Counted from the stretch's first letter, positions 1-10,698 are shown. The stretch is DNA of 64,000 nucleotides from Oleispirillum sp965228165 (GCA_965228165.1 CBDDHB010000003.1:806001-870000), one strand, 5' to 3'. Numbers and translations are program-made. Notes: generated by a model from the letters alone, not told the origin.

Positions 1-48
1 TTTACTTCGTTTTTTCCTTCCGTTTCCGACACCGAGGCCAGATTATCC

Positions 49-1056
49 ATGTATTCGAATGCGAAAAGCGATGCCGGTTCGTCCGACGAAGCGCGCCGAA
101 ATGACGAAGGTGCGGTTCGTTCGATGTACGAACAGGCGCCCTATCCCGACCTTGGCGCAGGGCTTAAGGACATTTCCTATTACTGGGACCGAGTTCCGCA
201 GATATCTTCACGCCGAGGCGTGCGTTTTCTCGATGCCGGATGCGGAACCGGGCATCTGCTGGTCGGGGTGGCGAAGCGGTTCCCGTCATGGACATGCTGC
301 AGCGTTGATCTGTCCAAGGCGTCCCTGGCCGTCGCGGAGAAGCTGGCGGAACGGCATGCCGCCGCCAACGTCCGCCTGTGCCGGAGCAGCTATCTCGACC
401 CCCTTCCCTTCGACGACAAATTTGATGTGATCGCCGCGCTGGGAACCATCCACCATGCGGCGGAACCGATCGCAGCGTTGAAAAATCTGGCTTCCTGGTT
501 GACGGACGACGGCGTGATCTTTCTTCACCTTTATGGGCAGAGACTGGATCAGGGGCGCCTGGACATCAAGGAGATGCTGTCGATTCTGGAGCCGGACCTG
601 TTCGATCACGAACGGTGCTTTTCGTTTTACCACGCGTTGATGCTTCACCTTCTCCGCCGTCGCCCCTGGTGGAAACGCGTGTTACTGACGTCCCCCTACG
701 AGTGGGCACACGGCGTCATGATCGGTCTGCGCAATTTCAGACGCCGGATATCCGGGGTAAGTTGGTCTCCGGGGTGGACGGAGCGGTTCGACAAGATCGA
801 TTCGCCGTGGATCGATCACTTCTGCCATCCCTGCGAACGGGCCTACGAGGCAGCAGACGTTCGGATGCTAGTGGAGGGTGCGGGGTTGGAGGTGGTGGCG
901 ATGATTGGTCATGGGCGCGAACATCCACATCACATCCCGCCGGAGTGGCGTACGGCATACGACAACCTGGGTTTCTGGGAACGGACCCGCCTAAACGAGC
1001 TGTTGTCGACTGGAGGGGGTTCCTACAACATGATATTGCGACTCAAGCGCGCTTAA
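49..1056 (+). CDS. Class I SAM-dependent methyltransferase
   Basis: This 335-residue protein has the class I methyltransferase fold signature: the SAM-binding glycine motif LDAGCGTGHL near residues 61-70, an acidic residue ending strand 2 (SVDLS) and a post-motif stretch FDVIAALGTIHH. The region after residue 170 is family-specific and carries basic stretches (HLLRRRPWWKR). I cannot assign the substrate. The N-terminal lead (RSMYEQAPYP) resembles methyltransferases acting on peptides, sugars or lipids. The gene uses visibly more A/T-ending codons than its neighbours and lies at the window edge behind an AT-rich 48-base stretch, so it may belong to an acquired block extending to the left. The ATG at 49 is chosen because the reading frame is open from there; ATG 124 is a shorter alternative. 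Confidence 0.8.
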   Translation: MYSNAKSDAGSSDEARRNDEGAVRSMYEQAPYPDLGAGLKDISYYWDRVPQISSRRGVRFLDAGCGTGHLLVGVAKRFPSWTCCSVDLSKASLAVAEKLAERHAAANVRLCRSSYLDPLPFDDKFDVIAALGTIHHAAEPIAALKNLASWLTDDGVIFLHLYGQRLDQGRLDIKEMLSILEPDLFDHERCFSFYHALMLHLLRRRPWWKRVLLTSPYEWAHGVMIGLRNFRRRISGVSWSPGWTERFDKIDSPWIDHFCHPCERAYEAADVRMLVEGAGLEVVAMIGHGREHPHHIPPEWRTAYDNLGFWERTRLNELLSTGGGSYNMILRLKRA

Positions 1057-1136
1057 TTTCGCCTTTCCCCCCTTAATTGGAAGCAGCGTCCCGCCGCGAG
1101 ATCGAAGCAGACGAGAACCAGCGCCGATGCCCGGCG

Positions 1137-2546
1137 TCAGAAGAAGACGCCGGGATTCATCACGTTGTTCGGGTCGATCGCGGTCTTGATCCGCTTCAGC
1201 AGGTCCAGCTCCACCTCGGACCGGTAGTGCGCCAGGTCCTCGACCTTGAGGCGCCCCACCCCGTGCTCGGCGGAGAAGGAGCCGCCCATCCGATCGACGA
1301 TGTCATAGACGATCCGTCCCATTTCGTGCCAATGGGCGAGGTAGGCGTCCTTGTCCGCCCCCACCGGCTGCGAAACGTTGAAGTGGATGTTGCCGTCGCC
1401 CATGTGGCCGAACGGCACCGGGCGGGTGCCCGGCATCGCCGCCACCACCGCCTCGGAGACGCGGCGGATGAACTCCGGCACCAGACGCACCGGAACCGAG
1501 ACGTCGTGCTTGATCGACCCGCCCTCGTGTTTTTGCGCCTCGGGCAGTTCCTCGCGGATGCGCCAGAGCATGCGCGCCTGTTCCAGGCTTTCGGCGATCA
1601 CCGCGTCGGCGATGATGCCGTCCTCGAACGCGGATTCGAGGAAGGATTCGAAATTCGCGCGCAGCGAACCGTCGGCGGAGGTGGAGGAGAACTCGATCAG
1701 GGCGTACCAGGGATGCGGCCCCTCCAGCGGGTCGGAGACGCCGACCAGATGGGTCGTCGACATCTCCACCCCGGTCCGGCAGATCAGTTCGAAGGCGGAG
1801 ACCGAATCGCCGCTCATCCGCCGCGCCCGGTCGAGAAGCGGCAGCGCCGCGTCGAGGTCGGACAGGCCGCAGAACGCGGTCTCCACCGCGATCGGCTTCG
1901 GATAAATCTTCAGCACCGCGGCGGTGATGATCCCCAGGGTGCCCTCCGACCCGACGAACAGGTTGCGCAGCGAATAGCCGGTATTGTCCTTGGTCAGGGC
2001 GCGCAGGCCGTTCCAGATGCGGCCGTCGGGCAGCACCACTTCCAGCCCCAGGACGTTGTCGCGCGCCGTGCCGTAACGCAGGGTGTTGATGCCGCCGATG
2101 TTGGTGGCGAGGTTGCCGCCGATCTGGCAGCTTCCTTGCGCCCCCAGGCTCAACGGGAACAGGCAGCCCGCCGCTTCGGCGGCGTCGCGGATGTCCTGCA
2201 ACACGCAGCCCGCCTCCACCGTCATGGTGAAGTCGTCGGCGTTGACCGAGCGAATGCGGTTCAGGCGGCTCATCGACACGATCACCGCCCCCTGGTCCGC
2301 CACCGCGCCGCCGACCAGGCCGGTGTTGCCGCCCTGCGGCACCACCCCCACACCCGCCGTCGCGCAGGCGGCGACCACCCTGGCCGCCTCGCCGCTGTCG
2401 GCGGGGCGCGCCACCGCCAGGGGACGTTCGTGGAACAGGCCGCGTTCCTCGTTCATATAGGTGTCCATGTCGGAGACCTCGGTGAGGACAAAGGCCTCGC
2501 CGACGATCGACTTCAAGGTTTCCAGCAGCGCCTGTGTCTGGCTCAT
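1137..2546 (-). CDS. FAD-binding 2-hydroxyacid dehydrogenase (GlcD / D-2-hydroxyglutarate dehydrogenase family)
   Basis: The 469-residue product is a PCMH-type flavoenzyme. The N-terminal FAD domain shows VVPQGGNTGLVGGAV, the family's pyrophosphate loop, followed by NIGGINTLRYGTARDNVLGLE. The C-terminal FAD-oxidase domain carries the metal- and substrate-site histidines in FGHMGDGNIHFNV and AEHGVG. Such enzymes oxidise D-lactate, glycolate or D-2-hydroxyglutarate and pass electrons to a quinone or ETF. No GlcE/GlcF partner is adjacent, which favours a stand-alone D-2-hydroxyglutarate or D-lactate type. The start is the ATG giving MSQTQALLETL; the frame stays open far upstream but that part is a shadow of the next gene. 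It lies 35 bases downstream of the Sua5 gene on the same strand. Confidence 0.9.
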   Translation of the reverse strand: MSQTQALLETLKSIVGEAFVLTEVSDMDTYMNEERGLFHERPLAVARPADSGEAARVVAACATAGVGVVPQGGNTGLVGGAVADQGAVIVSMSRLNRIRSVNADDFTMTVEAGCVLQDIRDAAEAAGCLFPLSLGAQGSCQIGGNLATNIGGINTLRYGTARDNVLGLEVVLPDGRIWNGLRALTKDNTGYSLRNLFVGSEGTLGIITAAVLKIYPKPIAVETAFCGLSDLDAALPLLDRARRMSGDSVSAFELICRTGVEMSTTHLVGVSDPLEGPHPWYALIEFSSTSADGSLRANFESFLESAFEDGIIADAVIAESLEQARMLWRIREELPEAQKHEGGSIKHDVSVPVRLVPEFIRRVSEAVVAAMPGTRPVPFGHMGDGNIHFNVSQPVGADKDAYLAHWHEMGRIVYDIVDRMGGSFSAEHGVGRLKVEDLAHYRSEVELDLLKRIKTAIDPNNVMNPGVFF

Positions 2547-2581
2547 CGTTCGCCTCGGGTAAAAAATGGCAATGATTGCGA

Positions 2582-3534
<953 letters not shown>

Positions 3535-3538
<4 letters not shown>

Positions 3539-4911
3539 CCCCTGCCGCCCGTCACGTCGACGCGGAAGCGCCAGGCCTGCATCGTCGGGCTTTCCGCCAG
3601 GGGCAGACCGGCCTTCACCTTCAACTGCGCCAGGAACACCACCGGGTCCGGCAACTGCCCCCAGACTTGCGGCAGGAACAGGGCGCGCCGCCCCTGGTCG
3701 GCGATCACCAGCCCGTCCTCGCCGATGTCCAGTTGCGCCAGCAGGTCGCGCTCGTCGGCGAAGGTCATCGGCTGCATCGGCCCCAGCACCGACACCGAAA
3801 TCTCCAGATCCGCCAGTTCCTCGGCCTCCAGCGGATCGAAGCGCTGGTCGGAAAAGGCGGCGGCATAGGCGTTGGCGGCGACGTCCTCGGCCAGCGGGCG
3901 CATCGCCCGAAGCGATCCGATGCAGCCGCGCAGGCGTCCCCGCCGATGGAGGGTGACGAAGCTCGCCCCCAGATCGACCAGATCGGCGGGGACGGTTTCG
4001 TAATCGATCGGCAGGGGCGCGCCGTGCTCCAGGCCGTGGCGGATCGAGGCCTCGGCCAGGGCCAGCAGGTCCGCGCCATGGGTGACGGTGACCGGCGGCG
4101 GCGTCTCGTCCTCGAAAAAGGCCCAGGAGCCGTACCCCACCACCTGGCCGCGCGGCCCGGCGGTATCGCCGGAATTGCGTAGATCCAGGGTCTCCACGGT
4201 CATGCCCCGCGCCTTCGCCGCCAGCAGCAGCCCGGCGATCGGCAGCCGCCCGCAGGCCTGCGGGCGTTCGATGCGCTCCGGCGACAGGGTTTCGATGGCG
4301 TGGCGGGTCACCGTATCCAGGGTGACGCAATCGTCGTAGGACAGATAATGCGACAGGTCGGAACTGACGACGATCAGGGTCTCCGGCCCGCCCCACAGCG
4401 AATCCAGCAGATCGGCCACCGCCTCGGGCGCGACCTGCCCGGCGAGAACCGGCACGATCACGACATCGCCCAGGATTTCCTTCAGGAACGGCAGTTGCAC
4501 CTCGAGGCAATGTTCCTGGGCGTGCGCCAGATCCATCGCCGCCGCGTCGGGCCGCGCCTTCAGTCGATCCACCGCCGCCACGTCCACCGCCACCGGGCCG
4601 AGCGGCGTGTCGAAGGCCTCGGCGTTGCTGAGCGCGAACCCCGCCACCGCGACGCGGTGGGTGGGGCCGATCAACACGACGCGGGAAACCCGGCCGCGCG
4701 CCGCCGCCAAACGGGCATAGGCCTTCGCCGCCACCGACGCGGAATAGCGGAACCCGGCGTGCGGCACCACCACCGCCTTCGGCGCGGGCAGGGCGTCCGC
4801 TGCGCTCGCCGCCAGATAGGAGGCGACCTCGGCCCGCAGGTCGGCGGGATTCTGGGGATAGAACATGCCGGCGACGGCGGCGGGACGCACCCGCTTGGTG
4901 GTTTCGCTCAT
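3535..4911 (-). CDS. AmmeMemoRadiSam protein B-A fusion (Memo domain + AMMECR1 domain)
   Basis: A 458-residue two-domain protein. Residues 7-265 are a Memo domain with the metal-site-like motifs PHAGF, GPTHR, QEHCLE, SSDLSHY and ACGR. Residues 275-458 are an AMMECR1 domain with the hallmark LRGCIGSL. In many genomes these two proteins are separate (AmmeMemoRadiSam B and A) and occur with a radical SAM enzyme; here they are fused and the radical SAM gene starts 116 bases away on the other strand. The set's biochemical role is not settled in my knowledge, though redox or radical chemistry is implied. The ATG giving MSETTKRV sits just after an AAGGGA ribosome site. It overlaps sua5 by four bases. 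Confidence 0.92.
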
Positions 4912-4979
4912 TCCCTTGTCGTATCCTTCACTGCCTTTGCCCGAAAAGCCGCGTCTGGTTTCCGAAGGAAACAAACGGC

Positions 4980-4985
4980 TATAAT
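4980..4985 (+). promoter_or_regulatory. Candidate -10 box for the radical SAM gene
   Basis: TATAAT lies 43 bases before the radical SAM start codon in the 116-base divergent gap. The matching -35 position (about 4956-4961, TGGTTT) is poor. A TTGACA on the minus strand (4992-4997) could serve the Memo-AMMECR1 gene. This is a visual match only. Confidence 0.35.
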
Positions 4986-5027
4986 TGGTTTTGTCAAATG
5001 TAGCATCATCGCGAGGCGCGGAAAATC

Positions 5028-6113
5028 ATGTCGGCGGCCCGATTCTGGCATCCCGACGGCGATGCGGGCGGCATCGTCTGCGATTTGTGCCCGCGCGCCT
5101 GCCGCATCGCCCCCGGCGGCGGCGGTTTCTGCCGGGCGCGGGTCAACCGGGACGGCGAAATGGTTCTCGCTACCTGGGGGCGCGGCAGCGGCTTCTGCAT
5201 CGACCCGGTGGAGAAAAAGCCCCTCAACCATTTCCTGCCAGGATCGCCGGTGCTGTCCTTCGGCGCGGTGGGCTGCAACCTAGCCTGCGACTGTTGCCAG
5301 AACTGGAACATCTCGCACGGGCGGGGGGAACTGCGACCGGGGCCGGAAATCCCGCCCGAGGACATCGCCGACGCGGCGGTGCGCACGGGCTGCCGCTCGG
5401 TCGCCGCCACCTACAACGAACCGATCGTCGCCCTGGAATACGTCACCGAGGTCGCCGCCGCCTGCCACGCCCAGCGGATACGCGCCGTGGCGGTGACGGC
5501 GGGATACGTCGCGGCGGCGGCGCGGGCGGAGTTCTTCACCGCCTTCGACGCGGTCAACGTCGATCTTAAGGGATTCACCGAGGACTTCTACAGGACGGTC
5601 TGCCACGGCCACCTGGAGCCGGTGCGCGAGGCCCTGATCTTCGTCGCCCGCGAAACCCGAACCTGGCTGGAAGTCACCACCCTGCTGATCCCCGGCCTCA
5701 ACGATTCGGACGCCGAGGTCGGCGCGCTCTCCGCCTGGATCGCCGCCGAGCTTGGCCCCGACGTGCCGCTGCATCTGTCCGCCTTCCACCCCGATCACAG
5801 GATGCGTCACATCCCCGCCACCCCGCCCGAGACCCTGACCCGCGCCCGGATTCGCGCCCGCGCCGAAGGCTTGCGCTACGTCTATACCGGCAACGTTCAC
5901 GACGCGGACGGCGACGCCACGCTCTGTCCCGGCTGCGGACGGGCGGCGATTCGCCGCGACTGGTACGAAATCAAGGAGTACGGCCTCGACCCGACGGGGC
6001 GCTGCACCACCTGCGGCGCGCGCATTCCCGGCGTGTTCGACGGCGGGCCCGGCTCCTGGGGGCGGCGGCGCGCGCCGCTGGACCTGCCGATCCGCCGCAT
6101 CGACCGCGGCTGA
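5028..6113 (+). CDS. amrS: AmmeMemoRadiSam system radical SAM enzyme
   Basis: The 361-residue protein belongs to the PFL-activase-like radical SAM family. The cluster-binding CxxxCxxC is C83-NLA-C87-DC-C90, followed by QNW. The N-terminus adds cysteines at 18, 21, 25 and 35, and the C-terminus ends in a CPGCG...CTTCG ribbon that may bind zinc or another cluster. PFL activases are usually shorter and lack these Cys-rich ends, which are typical of the AmmeMemoRadiSam enzyme. It stands head-to-head with the Memo-AMMECR1 fusion, consistent with a shared system. The substrate is unknown. The ATG is preceded by GGCGCGGAAAATC, a weak purine-rich ribosome site. Confidence 0.9.
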   Translation: MSAARFWHPDGDAGGIVCDLCPRACRIAPGGGGFCRARVNRDGEMVLATWGRGSGFCIDPVEKKPLNHFLPGSPVLSFGAVGCNLACDCCQNWNISHGRGELRPGPEIPPEDIADAAVRTGCRSVAATYNEPIVALEYVTEVAAACHAQRIRAVAVTAGYVAAAARAEFFTAFDAVNVDLKGFTEDFYRTVCHGHLEPVREALIFVARETRTWLEVTTLLIPGLNDSDAEVGALSAWIAAELGPDVPLHLSAFHPDHRMRHIPATPPETLTRARIRARAEGLRYVYTGNVHDADGDATLCPGCGRAAIRRDWYEIKEYGLDPTGRCTTCGARIPGVFDGGPGSWGRRRAPLDLPIRRIDRG

Positions 6114-6230
6114 AAAAACCCAACGCCGCCTTGCGCCGGGCGCAACTCCTGGCAATATCGGAACGATGATGGTTTTCGTTCGCGGCGGCGCGGATCGCCC
6201 GCCGTCCCTGCCCATGAAGGATAATCCCGC

Positions 6231-7790
6231 ATGAAAGTCGCATTCGTTCAGCCCGGACTGCCGAAATCCGGGTGCCTGGCCGTCGGCGTCCTCGAGTCCG
6301 GCGTTCTCACCCCCAGCGCCCAGGCGGCGGACGCCGCCACGGGGGGCGCGGTGAGCCGCGCCGTCGCCGCGTCGCGCTTCTCCGGCAAGGCGGAACAGGT
6401 TCTCGACATCGTCGCCCCCGCCGGAGTCGGCCTCGACCGGCTGATCCTGGTCGGCCTGGGCAAGGCGGCGGAGATCGACGCCCGCCGCATGGAGGCCTTC
6501 GGCGGCGCGGCGGCGACGGCGGCGGACAAGGGCAAGAGCGCCGAACTCACCCTTGCCGTCGATCCCCTGGCGGAGGCCTCGGCTTCGGCGGCCCTGCTGG
6601 CCGCCCACGCGGCCCTGGGGGCGCGCCTGAAGTCCTATCGCTTCGACCTCTACCGCACCAAGCTGAAGCCCGAGGACAAGCCCGCGCTGAAGACCCTGTC
6701 GGTCGCGGTGGCCGACGCCAAGGCGGCGAAGGCCGCCTGGGAAACCCTGGCGATCGTCGCCGACGGCGTGGAAATGACCCGCGACCTCGTCTCCGAACCC
6801 GCCAACGTGCTCTCCCCCGCCGCCTTCGCCAAGATCGCCAAGGGCCTGGAAAAGGACGGCGTGGAGGTGGACGTCTTCGGCGAAAAGGACATGGCGAAGC
6901 TGGGCATGGGCTCGCTGCTGGGGGTCGGCCAGGGATCGGACCGCGAATCGCAACTGGTGATCCTGCGCTGGCGGGACGGCGCCAAGGACGACGCGCCGGT
7001 CGCCATCGTCGGCAAGGGGGTGTGCTTCGATTCCGGCGGCATCTCGATCAAGCCCGCCGCCGGCATGGAAGAGATGAAAACCGACATGAGCGGCGCGGCG
7101 GTGACCGCCGGATTGATGCGGATTCTCGCCCGCCGCAAGGCGAAGGCGAATGTCGTCGGCATCCTCGGCCTGGTCGAGAACATGCCCTCGGGGATGGCGC
7201 AGCGGCCCGGCGACGTGGTGACCTCGATGTCGGGGCAGACCATCGAGGTGATCAACACCGACGCCGAGGGCCGTCTGGTCCTGGCCGACGCCCTGTGGTA
7301 CGCGCAGGAAACCTTCAAGCCGAAGGCGGTGATCGACCTCGCCACCCTGACCGGCTCGATCGTCGTCGCCCTGGGCGCCGACCACGCCGGACTGTTCGCC
7401 AACGACGACGCCCTGGCCAAGGCGCTGACCGAAGCCGGGGCCGAGGTCGGCGAGGCGCTGTGGCGGATGCCGATGGGCGACGCCTATGACGAACTGATCA
7501 AGTCCGACATCGCCGACATGAAGAACACCGGCGGCCGCGACGCGGGTTCGATCACCGCCGCGCAGTTCCTGAAGCGCTTCGTCCAGCTGGGAACCGCCTG
7601 GGCGCACCTGGACATCGCGGGCGTCGCCTGGATGAAAAAGGCTCTGCCCACCGCGCCCAAGGGAGCCTCCGGCTTCGGCGTGCGCCTGCTCGACCGGCTG
7701 ATCGCCGCCCGCTACGAGGCCAACCCCGACCAAGCCAAGGCGAAGCCCGTGGCGCGGGCGAAAAAGGCCGCGCCCAAGGCGAAGAAGTAG
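6231..7790 (+). CDS. pepA: Leucyl aminopeptidase (M17)
   Basis: A 519-residue cytosolic di-metal aminopeptidase that releases N-terminal residues from peptides. The C-terminal catalytic domain has the metal and active-site motifs GKGVCFDSGGISIKP (lysine near residue 262) and NTDAEGRLVLADA (near 342-354). The N-terminal domain is the usual variable M17 domain. The C-terminus ends in an unusual Lys/Ala-rich tail (KAKPVARAKKAAPKAKK) of about 20 residues, probably exposed and basic; such tails occur on some nucleic-acid-associated proteins, but that is speculation here. It is followed by an M17 paralogue after only 10 bases. Confidence 0.95.
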   Translation: MKVAFVQPGLPKSGCLAVGVLESGVLTPSAQAADAATGGAVSRAVAASRFSGKAEQVLDIVAPAGVGLDRLILVGLGKAAEIDARRMEAFGGAAATAADKGKSAELTLAVDPLAEASASAALLAAHAALGARLKSYRFDLYRTKLKPEDKPALKTLSVAVADAKAAKAAWETLAIVADGVEMTRDLVSEPANVLSPAAFAKIAKGLEKDGVEVDVFGEKDMAKLGMGSLLGVGQGSDRESQLVILRWRDGAKDDAPVAIVGKGVCFDSGGISIKPAAGMEEMKTDMSGAAVTAGLMRILARRKAKANVVGILGLVENMPSGMAQRPGDVVTSMSGQTIEVINTDAEGRLVLADALWYAQETFKPKAVIDLATLTGSIVVALGADHAGLFANDDALAKALTEAGAEVGEALWRMPMGDAYDELIKSDIADMKNTGGRDAGSITAAQFLKRFVQLGTAWAHLDIAGVAWMKKALPTAPKGASGFGVRLLDRLIAARYEANPDQAKAKPVARAKKAAPKAKK

Positions 7791-7800
7791 GAGAACGCCG

Positions 7801-9297
7801 ATGATCCGCCTCCGCTTCGCCGATCGCGCCGATCCGCGCCCCTGGGGGGACGTCCCCCTGGGGCCGGACGACGCCTGGATCATCGGCGTGCGCGCGGGCG
7901 GGCATCCGCTGCGTCCGGGATGGAAGCGGTTGGCGCGGCAACTCGGCGTCACCGGCGAACCCGGTTGCGCCCTCGCCATGGCGGCGGGATCGCCCCGCCC
8001 CGGCTGCGGCTTCGTCGGCGCGGCAGGGCTGGGAGGCCCCGCCGATCTGACCGAGGCGCGGGCGGAGGACCTCGGGCGACGCATCGGCGCGGCCTGTTGC
8101 CGTCCCGGCGTCCGTCGCGTCTTCGTCGAGGCCGACCTGTTCCCCGCCATGGCGGCGCGCCTCGCCGCCGGGCTGAATTTAAGGGCCGCGCCGCAGCTTT
8201 CCCTGAAGACCCGCGCCGACGACGCCACCGCCGCCCCCGAGGAAGCGGTGATCCTGTGCACCAACCCCACGGCGGCGGAAGCCGCCTGGGAACGGCTGGA
8301 GCCGGAAATCGCGGCGGTCCTGTGGGCGCGCCGCCTGATCGACGAACCCGCCAACCGCCTGACCCCGGACGCCTTGCAGGCGGAAGCGGAAACCCTGATC
8401 CCCCTGGGGGCGAGGGTCTCCGCCCTCGACGCGGCGGAACTGGAGAAACAAGGTCTCGGCCTGCTGCTCGCGGTGGGCCGCGCCGCCGCCCATCCGCCGC
8501 GCCTGATCGTCGCCGAATGGCCGGGCGACGCCCCGGCGGAGCCGCCCCTGGTTCTGGTCGGCAAGGGCATCACCTTCGACACCGGCGGCATCTCGATCAA
8601 GCCCGCCGACCATATGGAGGAGATGAAGGGCGACATGGGCGGCGCGGCGGCGGTCCTGGGCGCGGTCTCGGTGGCGGCGCGAACCCGATCGCCGCGCCGG
8701 GTGGTCGCCCTTCTGGCGGTGGCGGAGAACGCGGTCGGCGGCAACGCCACCCGCCCCGGCGACGTGGCGCGCGCCTGCGACGGCTCCACCGTGGAGATCG
8801 TCGATACCGACGCCGAGGGCCGCCTCGTCCTGGCCGACGCCATCGCCTTCGCCCGCAAGACCTTTTCCCCCGCCCTGATCGCCGACGCCGCGACCCTGAC
8901 CGGGGCGATCCGCCGCGCCCTCGGCTCCTGCCGCGCCGGACTGTTCGCCAACGACGACGTCGCCGCCGCCCGCGTGGAGGCCGCCGCCCTGGCGAGCGGC
9001 GAGGCGGTGTGGCGGATGCCCCTGCCCGGCGCGGGTGAGGACGCGTTGAAATCCGACGTCGCCGACGTCAGGAACTGCGCCTGGGGTACGGTGCCCGACG
9101 CCCTGCACGCCGCCCTGTTCCTCTCCGGGTTCGCCGGGGAAACCCCCTGGGCGCATCTGGACATCGCCGGAGTCGCCGACGCCGCCGCCGACACACCGCT
9201 GGAACGCAAAGGGCCGCGCGGCTTCGGCGTGCGCCTGTTCGCCGCCCTGATCCGCGACCTGGAGAAACGCCCATGGCCATCGACCCCACCGACCTGA
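7801..9297 (+). CDS. M17 aminopeptidase paralogue
   Basis: A second M17 peptidase, 498 residues, immediately downstream of pepA. It keeps the catalytic motifs: GKGITFDTGGISIKP with the lysine near residue 255, and DTDAEGRLVLADA, where the usual first asparagine is aspartate. The N-terminal half is poorly conserved against the upstream copy, so this looks like an old duplication or a separate M17 subfamily (PepB-like) rather than a recent tandem copy. Predicted cytosolic. The next gene's ATG lies 25 bases inside its 3' end, so the three genes are probably co-transcribed. Confidence 0.9.
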   Translation: MIRLRFADRADPRPWGDVPLGPDDAWIIGVRAGGHPLRPGWKRLARQLGVTGEPGCALAMAAGSPRPGCGFVGAAGLGGPADLTEARAEDLGRRIGAACCRPGVRRVFVEADLFPAMAARLAAGLNLRAAPQLSLKTRADDATAAPEEAVILCTNPTAAEAAWERLEPEIAAVLWARRLIDEPANRLTPDALQAEAETLIPLGARVSALDAAELEKQGLGLLLAVGRAAAHPPRLIVAEWPGDAPAEPPLVLVGKGITFDTGGISIKPADHMEEMKGDMGGAAAVLGAVSVAARTRSPRRVVALLAVAENAVGGNATRPGDVARACDGSTVEIVDTDAEGRLVLADAIAFARKTFSPALIADAATLTGAIRRALGSCRAGLFANDDVAAARVEAAALASGEAVWRMPLPGAGEDALKSDVADVRNCAWGTVPDALHAALFLSGFAGETPWAHLDIAGVADAAADTPLERKGPRGFGVRLFAALIRDLEKRPWPSTPPT

Positions 9298-10034
9298 GTC
9301 TGCTCGACCTTCTGACCGTCGGGCTCGCCTTCGCCATCGGCGGCCTGTCCAAGGGCGTGACCGGCCTCGGTCTGCCGATGATCGCGGTGCCGATCATCTC
9401 CACCGTTCTCGACCCGCGCGTCGCCATCGCCGCGATGACCCTGCCCAATCTGGGCGCCAACTTCCTGCAAGCCAGGCGCACCGGCGACATCGTCGCCAGC
9501 GTCGTCGCCTACCGTTGGCTGACCGTGCCGCTGCTTCTCGGCAGCGTCGCCGGAACCCTGGTGATCACCTCGGTGCGGATCGACCATGCGGCGCTGATCC
9601 TGGGCGGTCTGGTCAGCGTATTCGCGGTCTCCACCCTCGCCGGGTGGCGTCCCGTCCTGCCCAGCGGCATCGACCGTCGGCTGCGTCCGGCGGTGGGCCT
9701 GATTTCCGGCCTGATCGGCGGGATGAGCAGTTTCCTCGCGCCGACCCTGGTCCCCTATCTGATGACCCTGGGGCTGGAAAAGACCGCCTTCGTGCACATC
9801 ATGGGGATGCTGTTCCTTCTGGGGCAGTTGCCCCTGTTCGTCGGGCTGGCGATCAAGGGATTCGCGTCGCCCGCCGTCCTCGTCCTGTCCGCCGCCGGAT
9901 GGGTGGTGGTCGGCCTGTTCATGCACCTTGGCGGTCGTCTGCGCGACCGCATCCCGCAAAGGCATTTCATGACCCTGGTCGGGGCGATGCTGCTGCTGAT
10001 CGGCCTCAACATGATCCGCCGCGTCGTCTTCTGA
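9273..10034 (+). CDS. TauE/SafE-type anion permease (putative sulfite exporter)
   Basis: A 253-residue polytopic inner-membrane protein with about seven or eight hydrophobic segments. Family signs are the N-terminal GGLSKGVTGLGLPMIAVP, the repeat-like GLISGLIGGMSSFLAPTLVPYL and short loops between helices. TauE/SafE proteins export sulfite, sulfoacetate or related organic anions. The substrate cannot be read from sequence. A sulfide:quinone reductase lies elsewhere in the window, but they are not linked. Its start overlaps the preceding peptidase gene by 25 bases, with a GGAGAAA ribosome site inside that gene. Confidence 0.87.
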   Translation: MAIDPTDLSLLDLLTVGLAFAIGGLSKGVTGLGLPMIAVPIISTVLDPRVAIAAMTLPNLGANFLQARRTGDIVASVVAYRWLTVPLLLGSVAGTLVITSVRIDHAALILGGLVSVFAVSTLAGWRPVLPSGIDRRLRPAVGLISGLIGGMSSFLAPTLVPYLMTLGLEKTAFVHIMGMLFLLGQLPLFVGLAIKGFASPAVLVLSAAGWVVVGLFMHLGGRLRDRIPQRHFMTLVGAMLLLIGLNMIRRVVF

Positions 10035-10094
10035 TTGCCGCCGCGGCGGTCGGCTGATAAACAGGGACGCCCGAGTTTCTCCCCCGAGGTTTCC

Positions 10095-10679
10095 GTGCTG
10101 AGACGCCTGTACGACTGGACGATGGCGCAAGCGGTGACGCCGCATGCGATGTGGACGCTGGCGATCGTTTCCTTCATCGAAAGCTCGATCTTTCCGATTC
10201 CCCCCGACGCGCTGATCATCCCGATGGTTCTGGCGGCGCGGACCCGCGCCTGGCGCATCGCCGCCGTCTGCACCGCGTCCAGCGTCGTCGGCGGCTATGC
10301 CGGGTACGCGATCGGCCTGTTCCTGTTCGATCAGGTGGCGCAGCCGATCCTGTCGTTCTATGGCTACATGGCGAAGTTCCAGGCCTTCCGGGCGCTGTAC
10401 AACGAATGGGGGGCGTGGATCGTCTTCGGCGCGGGGGTCACCCCCTTCCCCTACAAGGTGGTGACCATCGCCAGCGGCATGACCGGACTCAATCCCCTGA
10501 TCTTCGGCGTCGCCTCGGTGCTGTCGCGGGGTTTGCGCTTTTTCCTGGTCGCCGGATTGCTGTGGAAATTCGGCGAACCGATCCGCGCCACGATCGAGGC
10601 CCACCTGGGCAAACTCGCCACCTTGTTCTTCATTCTGTTGATCGGCGGCTTCGTCGGGCTTAAGTATTTGGCGAATTGA
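10095..10679 (+). CDS. YqaA-type (DedA-like, SNARE-associated) inner-membrane protein
   Basis: About 194 residues with the DedA/YqaA core: FIESSIFPIPPDALIIPMVL near the N-terminus and GAGVTPFPYKVVTIASG in the middle, with four or so membrane helices. DedA-family proteins are implicated in lipid (undecaprenyl or phospholipid) transport and membrane homeostasis. A GTG at 10095 is chosen because it gives the family-typical VLRRLYDWT start behind a GAGG ribosome site; a TTG at 10035 would add 20 atypical residues and abut the TauE stop codon. Confidence 0.85.
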   Translation: MLRRLYDWTMAQAVTPHAMWTLAIVSFIESSIFPIPPDALIIPMVLAARTRAWRIAAVCTASSVVGGYAGYAIGLFLFDQVAQPILSFYGYMAKFQAFRALYNEWGAWIVFGAGVTPFPYKVVTIASGMTGLNPLIFGVASVLSRGLRFFLVAGLLWKFGEPIRATIEAHLGKLATLFFILLIGGFVGLKYLAN

Positions 10680-10698
10680 ACAAGAGCGAGGGTCCGCG

